From Micromonospora sp. NBC_00421 (GTDB taxonomy: Bacteria; Actinomycetota; Actinomycetes; Mycobacteriales; Micromonosporaceae): a stretch of DNA of 64,000 nt. Location: assembly GCF_036017915.1 (NCBI RefSeq), contig NZ_CP107929.1:1240001-1304000 (forward strand), written 5' to 3'. The number at the start of each line of letters is the position of its first letter. Positions within the stretch are counted from its first letter, which is position 1. Below, piece after piece: positions 42,496 through 49,785 of this stretch. The notes under the pieces were generated by a model. It was not told where the DNA came from and searched no databases. It saw only the letters and a program-made list of their open reading frames with translations. Position numbers and translations under genes: made by a program.

Positions 42496-45108
42496 TCAAC
42501 CGGCACCGAGACAGACGAACGCCGCCGCGGTGGCCCGGGCGGTGCTGTCACCGGAGGTGACGAAGGCCTGCTGGGCATCGGCGAGGGCCTGCGCCGGGCG
42601 GACCCCGGCCCGCATCCGTCGGTGCAGATCCAGCATGAGCGCGGTGGTGGGGTCGGCCGGCACCGGCAGCACGGTGGCGATCAGGCACCGTGCGCCGAGG
42701 GCGAGCAGCACGGCGGCGAAGCCCATGACCTCGTCGCCGGGACGCACCCCGGTCAGCCCCGAGTCGCACGCGGAGAGCACCACGCAGCCGGGCGGACGGG
42801 GGACCCGCTCCCACTCGTACGCGAACAGTGGTCCGTCGGCCAGTTCCAGGGTGGAGAACTGCGGGTTGTCGGCGCGGAAGGTGCCGTGGGCGGCGATGTG
42901 GACCAGGCCGGCCCCGTCCAGCGCCGCGGTCAACGCGTCGGCGGTGGCGTCGGCACCGGTGAGCAGGGTGGCCCCGGGCAGCACCTGCGCGAGTCGGCGT
43001 ACCTCGGTCCGGCCGGCGGGCAGGCGCGGCCCGCAGGCCAGGACCGAGGGCCCGGCCGACGGCGGCTGGCCGTCCGCCCTGAGCCAGGCGGTGGCCGACG
43101 GGGCCACCGTCACGGGACGTCCGGCGCAGGTCGGCAACCCCGACCACGGTACGGCGTGCAGGGCCCCGACCGGCACGACCACCAGGGGGCGGTCGCCGAG
43201 GTGCCGCCGCAACGGATCGAAGAGCTGGTGGTCGAGGGTGGCCGCGGCGTGGCTGGCCCCGGCCCGCGCGGTGGTCGTGTCGCCGGTGGTGACCAGTCGG
43301 CGCAGGGCGAACCGGTGCCAGCGGGCCAGGTGCACCGCCTCGGCGAGCGGGCCGAGGTCGTGCAGGCTGGCCCGGCCGTCGCGGACCAGCACCGCCCGGA
43401 GCCGGTCGTCGTGGGCGACCAGCTCGACCAGCACGCGGGAGCCGAGCCGCCCGGCGAGCATGCCCACGCCGGGCGGAGCCATCACGCCGCTCCCCCCGGG
43501 CACCCGCCGGGCCAGGTCCTGGATGCGCCGTTCCAGCCGGGCCTGCCGGCTGCGCAGGGCGTGGGCCGGTCGGCCGGCCAGCACCGCGTCCTCCAGCAGG
43601 CTACTGACGAGCCTGAGCTCGGTGAGCGCCGCGAACAGGTCCGGGTCGTCAGGGGGCAGCGCCGGCCGCATCCGTAGGGTGTTGGCCCGCCACCGTTCGG
43701 CCCAGGCCAGGGTCCGGGCCGGGGAGCCGGCGCGCACCGCCATGTCGAGGCCCTCGGCGGCAAGTTCCTGTCCGTACGTTCCGCTGTGGGCGCGTAGCTC
43801 GGTGGCGCCGAGCGACGTGCGGTGCTTGTCGAGTACGGCCAGTCCCCGGCGCAGTGCGCGGGCCGCGCCGGGGTCGTCCCCGGTGAGCCGACGCGACCGG
43901 CCCAGGGCGTACCAGCCCTGGGCGCGGCGGGGGGCGGTGCCCCGACGGCGGGCCTGGGCGGCCACGTCGAGCAGGGCCACGGCCCGGTCGACGCGACCCG
44001 ATGCGGCGGCCAGCAGGCCGGCGTCGATGCGGGTGGTCAGCGCCGGGCCCGGCCAGCCGGTGGCGTCGAGTTGGTCGGCCGTCCGCACCATCGCGGTGAG
44101 CAGGGCAGCCGTTCGGGTGCCCCGGCGGAACTCCGCGCGCAGTTCGACGTGCCGGGCGAAGGCGGCCCAGGTGCGGCGGCCCTGACGCCGGAAGCCGCCC
44201 CGGGCCTGGGCGGCAGCCGTGGTGGCGGTGTCCAGGTCGTCGGCCAGCAGCGCGGCCCGCGCCTGGGCGAGCTGTGCCTCGGCGAGGTCCGAGGCCATCG
44301 CCCTGCGGTGCAGCTCCCGTACGGCGGCGGCGGCGACCTCGACGGCCTCGTCGAGCAGCGGCACCGACAGCAGCAGCTCGAACCGGTCCAGCAGCAGCGC
44401 CGGACGGGGAACGGCGAGCCGCCGGTACTCCTCGTCGACGTCGGCGAAGCAGCGCAGCGCCACGGCGATCTCGCCGCGTTGCCCGGCGGCGATGCCGCTG
44501 TTCCAGCGGGCGTCCGCCGCCGCGAGGTCGAGTCCGAGCCGGTGGAAGGCAGCCGCCGCCCGGGAGAGGTCGTCGTCGGTGCCGCCGGGGGCGCCCCGGT
44601 GCGCGTGGAGTAGTCCTCGGTTGTTGCGGGCGCGAGCCTCCAGCAGCGGGTCGCCCTCGCGTTGGGCTATGTCGATGGCGATGCCGTAGTCGCGCACCGC
44701 CTCGGCATAGCGTCCGCGGTAGTGCAGCACCACCCCCCGCTGCATCCGGGCGCGGCCGGCGTCGGCACCCGTGAGCTGGGGCAGCGCGGCGGTCACGGCC
44801 CGCAGCGCCGCAGCGGTACGACCGGCATTGGCCAGCACGTACCCGAGGCTCATCCGGGCCAGTGCCTGGGTACGGGGGGTGCCGGCGACCCGTACCGCCC
44901 GGCGGAGGTGGCGCAGTGCGCCGGCCAGGTCGTTGAGCTCGCGCAGGGCCAGGCCGATGGCCCGTTCGGCGGTGGAGCGCTCGTCGTCGTCGGCGGTCTG
45001 GCTGGCGAGCACCCGGTGGGCGATCGTGATCGCCTCGGGTGGGTATCGCTGGACGGCGTCGAGTGCCGCCTGGGCCGTCGTGGCACCGGGACCGGTGCTG
45101 TCGGGCAT
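42496..45108 (-). CDS. TPR-CHAT caspase-like protease
   Basis: An 870-residue cytoplasmic protein. Residues about 20-500 form tetratricopeptide-like helical repeats (for example AIGLALRELNDLAGALRHL and ARAALLADDLDTATTAAAQA). The C-terminal 300 residues are a CHAT domain with catalytic H741 in HIAAHGTF and C781 in LSACDSG, followed by GDEVMGFAAVLLALGARCL. CHAT proteases are relatives of caspases and separases, used in bacteria in defence and signalling (for example the type III-E CRISPR Craspase and TPR-CHAT systems). Divergent from a subtilase-sigma module that shares its promoter region. Substrate unknown; the dyad is intact. Confidence 0.9.
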   Translation of the reverse strand: MPDSTGPGATTAQAALDAVQRYPPEAITIAHRVLASQTADDDERSTAERAIGLALRELNDLAGALRHLRRAVRVAGTPRTQALARMSLGYVLANAGRTAAALRAVTAALPQLTGADAGRARMQRGVVLHYRGRYAEAVRDYGIAIDIAQREGDPLLEARARNNRGLLHAHRGAPGGTDDDLSRAAAAFHRLGLDLAAADARWNSGIAAGQRGEIAVALRCFADVDEEYRRLAVPRPALLLDRFELLLSVPLLDEAVEVAAAAVRELHRRAMASDLAEAQLAQARAALLADDLDTATTAAAQARGGFRRQGRRTWAAFARHVELRAEFRRGTRTAALLTAMVRTADQLDATGWPGPALTTRIDAGLLAAASGRVDRAVALLDVAAQARRRGTAPRRAQGWYALGRSRRLTGDDPGAARALRRGLAVLDKHRTSLGATELRAHSGTYGQELAAEGLDMAVRAGSPARTLAWAERWRANTLRMRPALPPDDPDLFAALTELRLVSSLLEDAVLAGRPAHALRSRQARLERRIQDLARRVPGGSGVMAPPGVGMLAGRLGSRVLVELVAHDDRLRAVLVRDGRASLHDLGPLAEAVHLARWHRFALRRLVTTGDTTTARAGASHAAATLDHQLFDPLRRHLGDRPLVVVPVGALHAVPWSGLPTCAGRPVTVAPSATAWLRADGQPPSAGPSVLACGPRLPAGRTEVRRLAQVLPGATLLTGADATADALTAALDGAGLVHIAAHGTFRADNPQFSTLELADGPLFAYEWERVPRPPGCVVLSACDSGLTGVRPGDEVMGFAAVLLALGARCLIATVLPVPADPTTALMLDLHRRMRAGVRPAQALADAQQAFVTSGDSTARATAAAFVCLGAG

Positions 45109-45200
45109 GCCCTAGAGAGTCCACTACGGCCAGCCGCGAGTCAATGTCGAGAATCCGTCGCGTGAATGTCGTCAATGGGTTCGGCCCGCTGGTTGTGCAA

Positions 45201-45228
45201 TTGACAAAGGGCGATGGTTTGGAATAAT
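45201..45228 (+). promoter_or_regulatory. Strong sigma-70-like promoter for the subtilase gene
   Basis: TTGACA at 45201-45206, a 16-base spacer and AATAAT at 45223-45228 make a near-consensus housekeeping promoter about 70 bases before the GTG start. It is unusually AT-rich for this genome. Upstream, two CATTGAC-type elements (read on the minus strand, about 45140-45175) may serve the divergent CHAT gene. Confidence 0.65.
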
Positions 45229-45295
45229 TGGCGGTCGGGGAATTCGCGGCGTCCGCCATCGGTGGGCGCGCTTCTCTCATGAGCATGGAGGATCC

Positions 45296-46606
45296 GTGCC
45301 GCCGTCTGACCAACCTTCCGTGCCGGGTCCGGCCGGCCGGCTGTCCCGGCGGCGGATTCTCGCGCTGTCCGCGTTGGCGGCGGCGGCACCGTTCGGCGTC
45401 GCACCAGGCCCGGCTGCCGCTGCTGGCGATTCGGACGCCGCCGCCTACCAGAAGGCGTTCGAGGCGGCGCTGGCAGCCGACCAGAACGTGCGCCGGTACA
45501 CCGCGCCGGGTCGGGAGATCCTCTACCGGCCCCGGCAACTGCTCGCCGCCGACGTCGACGTCCAACGGGTCGCCGCCTGGTTGCGTGCCCACGACTATCC
45601 CGTGACCGTCGGCGCCGGCTTCGCCGGTGTCACCCGGCTGTCGTTCGATCGGGAAACCGACATCCCCGGTGTCGTGACGAAACTACGCGACCCCCGACAG
45701 TGGCCCGGTCAACCGGTGCCGGCGGTGCAGCCGCACCATGTGCTGATCGGCCTGGGCAACATCATGGGAAACCCGGGTACGCCACCCCGCTCGGCTGCGG
45801 CGCTGCCGCCGCCCGACCCGACCCGGCTCGGCGAGGGCACGGGGGTCACCGTCGGCATCTGCGACACCGGGATCTGGCGGCAGGCCGGCGGCTACCACCC
45901 GCAGTGGCTCGGCGGCGCATACCTGCCGCAGCTCGACGACGAGGACCCGCTCTACGTCCACACCGACGTGCTCGCCCCGCAGGGAGGGCACGGCACCTTC
46001 GTCGCCGGCGTGGTCCGGCAGGCTGCGCCGGGGGTACGCGTCGACCCGGAGCAGGCCCTGGATCCGACAGGTGTGGGGGACGAGGAGACGGTGGTGGCCG
46101 CCCTGAGCCGGCTCGCGCCGCAGGTCTCCGTGTTCAACCTCTCGCTGGGGGGATACACCCTCGACGACCAACCCTCGCTGCCCCTGGCCAACGCGCTGGC
46201 GGCGCTGCCGGCGACGAGCGCGGTGGTCGCGGCGGCAGGCAACGCCGGCACCAGTCGTCCGGTCTGGCCCGCCGCCCTGGACCGGGTGCTGGCGGTCGCG
46301 GCGCTCAGCCAGACGGCCGGCGGTCTGGTGCCGGCCGTCGACAGCTGCTTCGGGCCCTGGGTGGACGCCTGCGCCCTCGGTGAACGCCACAGCACCTACG
46401 TCGAGGGGCAGTTACCGCTGCCCGGCCGGCCGGTACGGCAGTTCCACGGGTTCGCCGTCTGGGCCGGCACCTCGTTCGCCACCGCACACGTCTCCGGACG
46501 TCTCGCCGCCCTGATGACCGCCGGGGGCCTCAGCGCGGACGCGGCGCGCACGACCCTGCTCGCCGCGGCGAGCTGGCATCCCGACTACGGGGTGTTCGTC
46601 GGATGA
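45296..46606 (+). CDS. Secreted S8 (subtilisin-like) serine peptidase
   Basis: A 436-residue peptidase. The N-terminus has a twin-arginine-like signal (RLSRRRILALSALAAAAPFG) ending near AAAAG at residue 44, so it is probably exported. The catalytic triad is complete: D190 in GICDTGIW, H232 in GGHGTFVAG and S393 in GTSFATAHVSG; the oxyanion residue is N316 in AAGNAG. A 130-residue N-terminal region before the core may act as a prodomain. The GTG start follows GGAGG. It precedes an ECF sigma gene by 28 bases and diverges from a CHAT protease gene. Confidence 0.92.
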   Translation: MPPSDQPSVPGPAGRLSRRRILALSALAAAAPFGVAPGPAAAAGDSDAAAYQKAFEAALAADQNVRRYTAPGREILYRPRQLLAADVDVQRVAAWLRAHDYPVTVGAGFAGVTRLSFDRETDIPGVVTKLRDPRQWPGQPVPAVQPHHVLIGLGNIMGNPGTPPRSAAALPPPDPTRLGEGTGVTVGICDTGIWRQAGGYHPQWLGGAYLPQLDDEDPLYVHTDVLAPQGGHGTFVAGVVRQAAPGVRVDPEQALDPTGVGDEETVVAALSRLAPQVSVFNLSLGGYTLDDQPSLPLANALAALPATSAVVAAAGNAGTSRPVWPAALDRVLAVAALSQTAGGLVPAVDSCFGPWVDACALGERHSTYVEGQLPLPGRPVRQFHGFAVWAGTSFATAHVSGRLAALMTAGGLSADAARTTLLAAASWHPDYGVFVG

Positions 46607-46634
46607 GCGGCACCGACGACCGGGCGGTGGCCCG

Positions 46635-47276
46635 GTGACCGGTCCGAGCGTGACCAGCCTGCTGTCCGCCGCCGCCGGCGGGGACGAGTCGGCCTGGGCC
46701 GAGCTGGTGCGCCGGTACACCCCGCTCGTGTACTCGGTCATCCGGGCGTACGACCTCAGTCGGGCCGATGCGGCCGATGTCAACCAGACCGTCTGGCTCC
46801 GCCTGGTGGAGCAGCTCGGCCGGGTACGCGAACCCGAGGCGCTGCCGGGCTGGCTGGCCACCACGACCCGGCGCGAGTGCTACCGGTTGTCCCGCCTCAG
46901 CCGCCGGGCCCGGCCCGTCGACCCGTACGACGATTCACTCGAGACCTGGCACGGGTTCTCCCGGGAGTTGGCCGCGATGGCCCCAGCCCCGGACGACGAG
47001 TTGCTGCGCGCGGAGCGACGGCAGGCGTTGCGCGAGGGCTTCGTACAGCTTCCACCACGCTGTCAGGCGTTGTTGGCGCTGCTGACGGCCGACCCGCCGA
47101 TGAGCTATCGGGAGGTCGCCGAGCGGTTGGGGATTCCGGTCGGCAGCATCGGACCCACCCAGGCCCGTTGCCTGCGTAGGCTGCGGGAATGCCCGGCGAT
47201 CGTCGGGTTCGTCGGAGCATCCGCCATCGGTACGAACGGGGGTGAGTCGGATGGAGCGGTGGCCGCCGGTCGATGA
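46635..47276 (+). CDS. ECF sigma factor
   Basis: A 213-residue sigma-70-family protein. Region 2 is AWAELVRRYTPLVYSVIRAY followed by ADAADVNQTVWLRLVEQLG. Region 4 is LPPRCQALLALLTADPPMSY then REVAERLGIPVGSIGPTQAR, with the DNA-recognition helix. No classical anti-sigma gene with a membrane segment is adjacent. The overlapping small gene downstream is the only partner candidate. The 40-residue C-terminal tail after region 4 is unusual in length. GTG 46635 is the start; its ribosome site is weak, so coupling to the subtilase gene is possible. Confidence 0.9.
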   Translation: MTGPSVTSLLSAAAGGDESAWAELVRRYTPLVYSVIRAYDLSRADAADVNQTVWLRLVEQLGRVREPEALPGWLATTTRRECYRLSRLSRRARPVDPYDDSLETWHGFSRELAAMAPAPDDELLRAERRQALREGFVQLPPRCQALLALLTADPPMSYREVAERLGIPVGSIGPTQARCLRRLRECPAIVGFVGASAIGTNGGESDGAVAAGR

Positions 47277-47715
47277 CGAGGCACTGACGACGGAGTTGGG
47301 CGCGGCGTTGTGGGACACCGGGCCGGTCTCGGAGGCCTACCTGAGCGCGGCGCTGGCGGCGTTCACCTGGCGTACCGCGGACGCGGAACTGGCCGTCGCC
47401 GAGCTGACGTTCGACTCGGCGGTCGACGCCGAGCTGGTCGGGATGACCCGGTCTGCCGCGTCCGCGCGGACGCTCTCCTTCCGCAACGGGTCGGTGGTGG
47501 TGGAGATCGAGGTCAGTGACGCCGGGATCGTCGGGCAGCTCTTCCCGTCCGGCGGTGGACGGGTGAGTGCCCGGACGGCCTCCGGCACGTACGACGAGGT
47601 GCCGGTGGACGCGGTGGGGTTCTTCTCGTTGGGCGTCCCACCGTCGGGTCCGGTCCAGTTGTGCGCACGCACCGTCGGGTATGCGGTCTCCACCGCCTGG
47701 GTCTGTCTGCGCTGA
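47251..47715 (+). CDS. Small beta-rich partner protein of the ECF sigma/subtilase module
   Basis: A 154-residue protein beginning MERWPPVDDEALTTELGAAL. An N-terminal helical part (AYLSAALAAFTWRTADAELA) resembles short sigma-associated regulators; the C-terminal half is beta-sandwich-like (GSVVVEIEVSDAGIVGQLFP). There is no membrane helix or CxxC zinc motif. It overlaps the sigma gene by 26 bases, so it is very likely co-expressed and may control the sigma factor (inference). The ATG at 47251 is preferred over the GTG at 47242 because GGGGGTG gives better spacing. Confidence 0.7.
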   Translation: MERWPPVDDEALTTELGAALWDTGPVSEAYLSAALAAFTWRTADAELAVAELTFDSAVDAELVGMTRSAASARTLSFRNGSVVVEIEVSDAGIVGQLFPSGGGRVSARTASGTYDEVPVDAVGFFSLGVPPSGPVQLCARTVGYAVSTAWVCLR

Positions 47716-47791
47716 CCGCAGATCCGCTCCCGCCGGCAGTGGTGCGGCAGGCGATGCGCACCCGGTCTCCGGCCTCGGCCGGACCGACGAA

Positions 47792-47825
47792 GGTGGGGTG
47801 CGGGCCGGCTGGCCCGCACCCCACC
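47792..47825. terminator. Bidirectional terminator with perfect 15-bp stem
   Basis: GGTGGGGTGCGGGCC, a four-base loop GGCT, then GGCCCGCACCCCACC: a perfect 15-bp stem between two convergent genes. A second hairpin TCCGGCC/GGCCGGA lies just upstream at 47768-47783. No T-tract is present, as usual for high-GC intrinsic terminators. Confidence 0.8.
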
Positions 47826-47846
47826 CGGAGGCGGCGGTGACCCGCG

Positions 47847-48875
47847 CTACCCCCGCTGCTCGCCCGCCAGCAGGTATTGCACCCCACCGAGGTCGGCGCG
47901 CTCAGTGCCGTCGGCGTCCGGCCCGAACTGGGTCACGTTGAGCGCGGTCTCCTTGGCGAGGGCGGTCTCGGCCGAGAAGGCCAGCGAGAACTCGAGGCGC
48001 TCGCCGGGCTTCAGCATCAACCCGCTGATGCTGGCCTTCGCCGGTTCCACGATCTCCAACTCGGTCTTGCCGACCTGGCGGACGCCCGTACCGATCTTGC
48101 CGGCGGCCTGCCAGCGCTCGAACAGCGTCGCGCCGAGGTCGACGAAGACCCGGGCTCCCCGGGCCTGCTCTCCCGGCTGGGTGAAGACCAGGTCGTTCCT
48201 GGTCTCCACGGTGGTCACGTTGCCGATGGCGAATGGCCGGACGACCCGCGGCCCGCCCGCGGTGAGCCGGACCGAGTCGACGTTGCGCCAGGCGATGTTG
48301 TTGTTGTGCAGGGTGTTGACGCTGTTGCTCGGGCCCTCGAAGGTCATCGGGTCGGTGGGCGACACCCAGCGCGCCAACAGGCAGAAGTGCCCCGGTCCGG
48401 GCACCCCGGTCCACGGGATCGTCACCGTGGTGACACCCGGGTAGACGGTCACGCTGGCCGCGCCGATCTGGGTCCAGTGCGTCGGCCAGGTGGCGCCGCC
48501 GCCCGGGGTCGTCCGGTAGACCCGCAGCACTCCGTTGTCGATGCCCGAGCCGTACGGGCCGTTGTTGCGCAACTTCAGGAAGAGGTAGTTGGTGACACCG
48601 ACGATCGGGTTCTGGCTGACGGCACACTCCACGGCGGTCGGGCAGACCTTGATGTCGGGGCTGGCCCACAGCGGGCTGTACGAGTGTGGTTGGACGCCGG
48701 TGTCGGCGGTGACGTCCTTGAGGTAGACGTCGGTGCGGGCCGCCGCGGCGGCCCTCTTCTGCGGTGCCTCGCCGGGTGCCGCGGCGGCTGCGGTGACCGC
48801 CAGCAGGCCGGCCAGCGCCGCGCCCGTGAGCACGGCCAACGTCGAGCGGCGGACCCGTTTCCCTACCTTGCCCAT
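47847..48875 (-). CDS. Secreted hypothetical protein
   Basis: A 342-residue protein with a clear Sec-type signal peptide (RRSTLAVLTGAALAGLLAV, cleavage near AAAAAP at about residue 32). The mature part is beta-rich with repeated immunoglobulin-like patterns (YLFLKLRNNGPYGSGIDNGV, VTVYPGVTTVTIPWTGVPG) and few cysteines. No catalytic motif was seen. ATG 48875 follows GGGAGA. It is convergent with the CHAT/subtilase module and could be an extracellular partner or substrate of the subtilase (inference only). Confidence 0.7.
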   Translation of the reverse strand: MGKVGKRVRRSTLAVLTGAALAGLLAVTAAAAAPGEAPQKRAAAAARTDVYLKDVTADTGVQPHSYSPLWASPDIKVCPTAVECAVSQNPIVGVTNYLFLKLRNNGPYGSGIDNGVLRVYRTTPGGGATWPTHWTQIGAASVTVYPGVTTVTIPWTGVPGPGHFCLLARWVSPTDPMTFEGPSNSVNTLHNNNIAWRNVDSVRLTAGGPRVVRPFAIGNVTTVETRNDLVFTQPGEQARGARVFVDLGATLFERWQAAGKIGTGVRQVGKTELEIVEPAKASISGLMLKPGERLEFSLAFSAETALAKETALNVTQFGPDADGTERADLGGVQYLLAGEQRG

Positions 48876-49110
48876 GACAGGTTTCTCCCATCGACGGGGG
48901 ACGCCGAGCCCGGAGTGTTTCCATGCCGTGTCGGCGCGATGACATATGGAAGAGTCGTGGCTGCGCCGGGAAATACCGTCGCCGGCCACGCCGCCAGATG
49001 GCGCCAGGACCGGCAAAAGAGACAGTCATCGATGCTGCTGACGAAGCCGACGGCCACCGCGACACCGGTGCCGTAGCCGCAGGTGACCACCGGCCCGGAG
49101 GAGCGCCGCG

Positions 49111-49677
49111 ATGAACGATGTGATCCCTACCGGCAGCCCCGGGACGATTCTGGTCTGTATCAGGGGGAACTCCGGTGCAGGCAAGAGCAGCATCGCCCGG
49201 CAGTTGCGGCTGCGGCATGGTCGTGGCTGTGCCCTGGTCGAGCAGGACTACCTACGCCGGATTCTGCTGCGGGAACGGGACCGGCCCGGTGGGCTCGCAC
49301 CCGCCCTGATCGAGCAGACGGTCCGGATGGCCCTCGACCACGGCTACCACGTGATCCTCGAGGGGATCATGCACGCCGCCCGCTACCGTCGGATGCTCAC
49401 CTCCCTACGCGACGGCCACCGCGGCCGTACGCTGTTCGTCTATCTCGACGTGTCCCTGTCGGAAACCCTGCGTCGGCACGAGCTGCGCCCGCAGGCCACG
49501 GAGTTCACGGCGGACAACATGCGTGACTGGTACGCCCCGCGCGACGTCGTCGGGTACGACGACGAGGTCGTCCTGCCCGAGGTGACCTCGATGGAGGAGG
49601 CCGTCCTCCGGATCGCCATCACCGCCGGGCTGCCCCTGACCGGACGTGACGCCGACGTTCCCCCCGCCACGCCCTGA
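49111..49677 (+). CDS. P-loop kinase of the AAA_33/zeta-toxin-like type
   Basis: A 188-residue NTPase-fold protein with Walker A GNSGAGKSS (residues 19-27), a putative Walker B/DxD-like EQDYLRR, and a C-terminal helical half. The fold matches small-molecule kinases such as chloramphenicol phosphotransferase-like and zeta-like enzymes. Substrate unknown. No antitoxin gene is adjacent, so a toxin-antitoxin role is not supported. ATG 49111 follows GAGGAGCGCC. Confidence 0.75.
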   Translation: MNDVIPTGSPGTILVCIRGNSGAGKSSIARQLRLRHGRGCALVEQDYLRRILLRERDRPGGLAPALIEQTVRMALDHGYHVILEGIMHAARYRRMLTSLRDGHRGRTLFVYLDVSLSETLRRHELRPQATEFTADNMRDWYAPRDVVGYDDEVVLPEVTSMEEAVLRIAITAGLPLTGRDADVPPATP

Positions 49678-49750
49678 CGGCAGACCGCCGACCGACGACG
49701 TCGGGTTCGGGCCCGGCCGCGATACCCGTGTACGGCGCGGAGGACTGCCC

Positions 49751-49768
49751 CGGCCTCGGCCGAGGTCG
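49751..49768. terminator. Possible terminator hairpin between convergent genes
   Basis: CCTCGGCCGAGG at 49754-49765 is perfectly palindromic and extends to about 8 bp with a G-U pair. It lies between the kinase stop (49677) and the convergent helicase-associated gene end (49786). Confidence 0.4.
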
Positions 49769-49785
49769 GTGGGCTCTCCCGCGCG

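Noticed and set aside
49111-49677. Zeta-type toxin-antitoxin pair
   Set aside because: Only a P-loop kinase is present; no epsilon-like antitoxin is adjacent and no toxin-specific residues were recognised.
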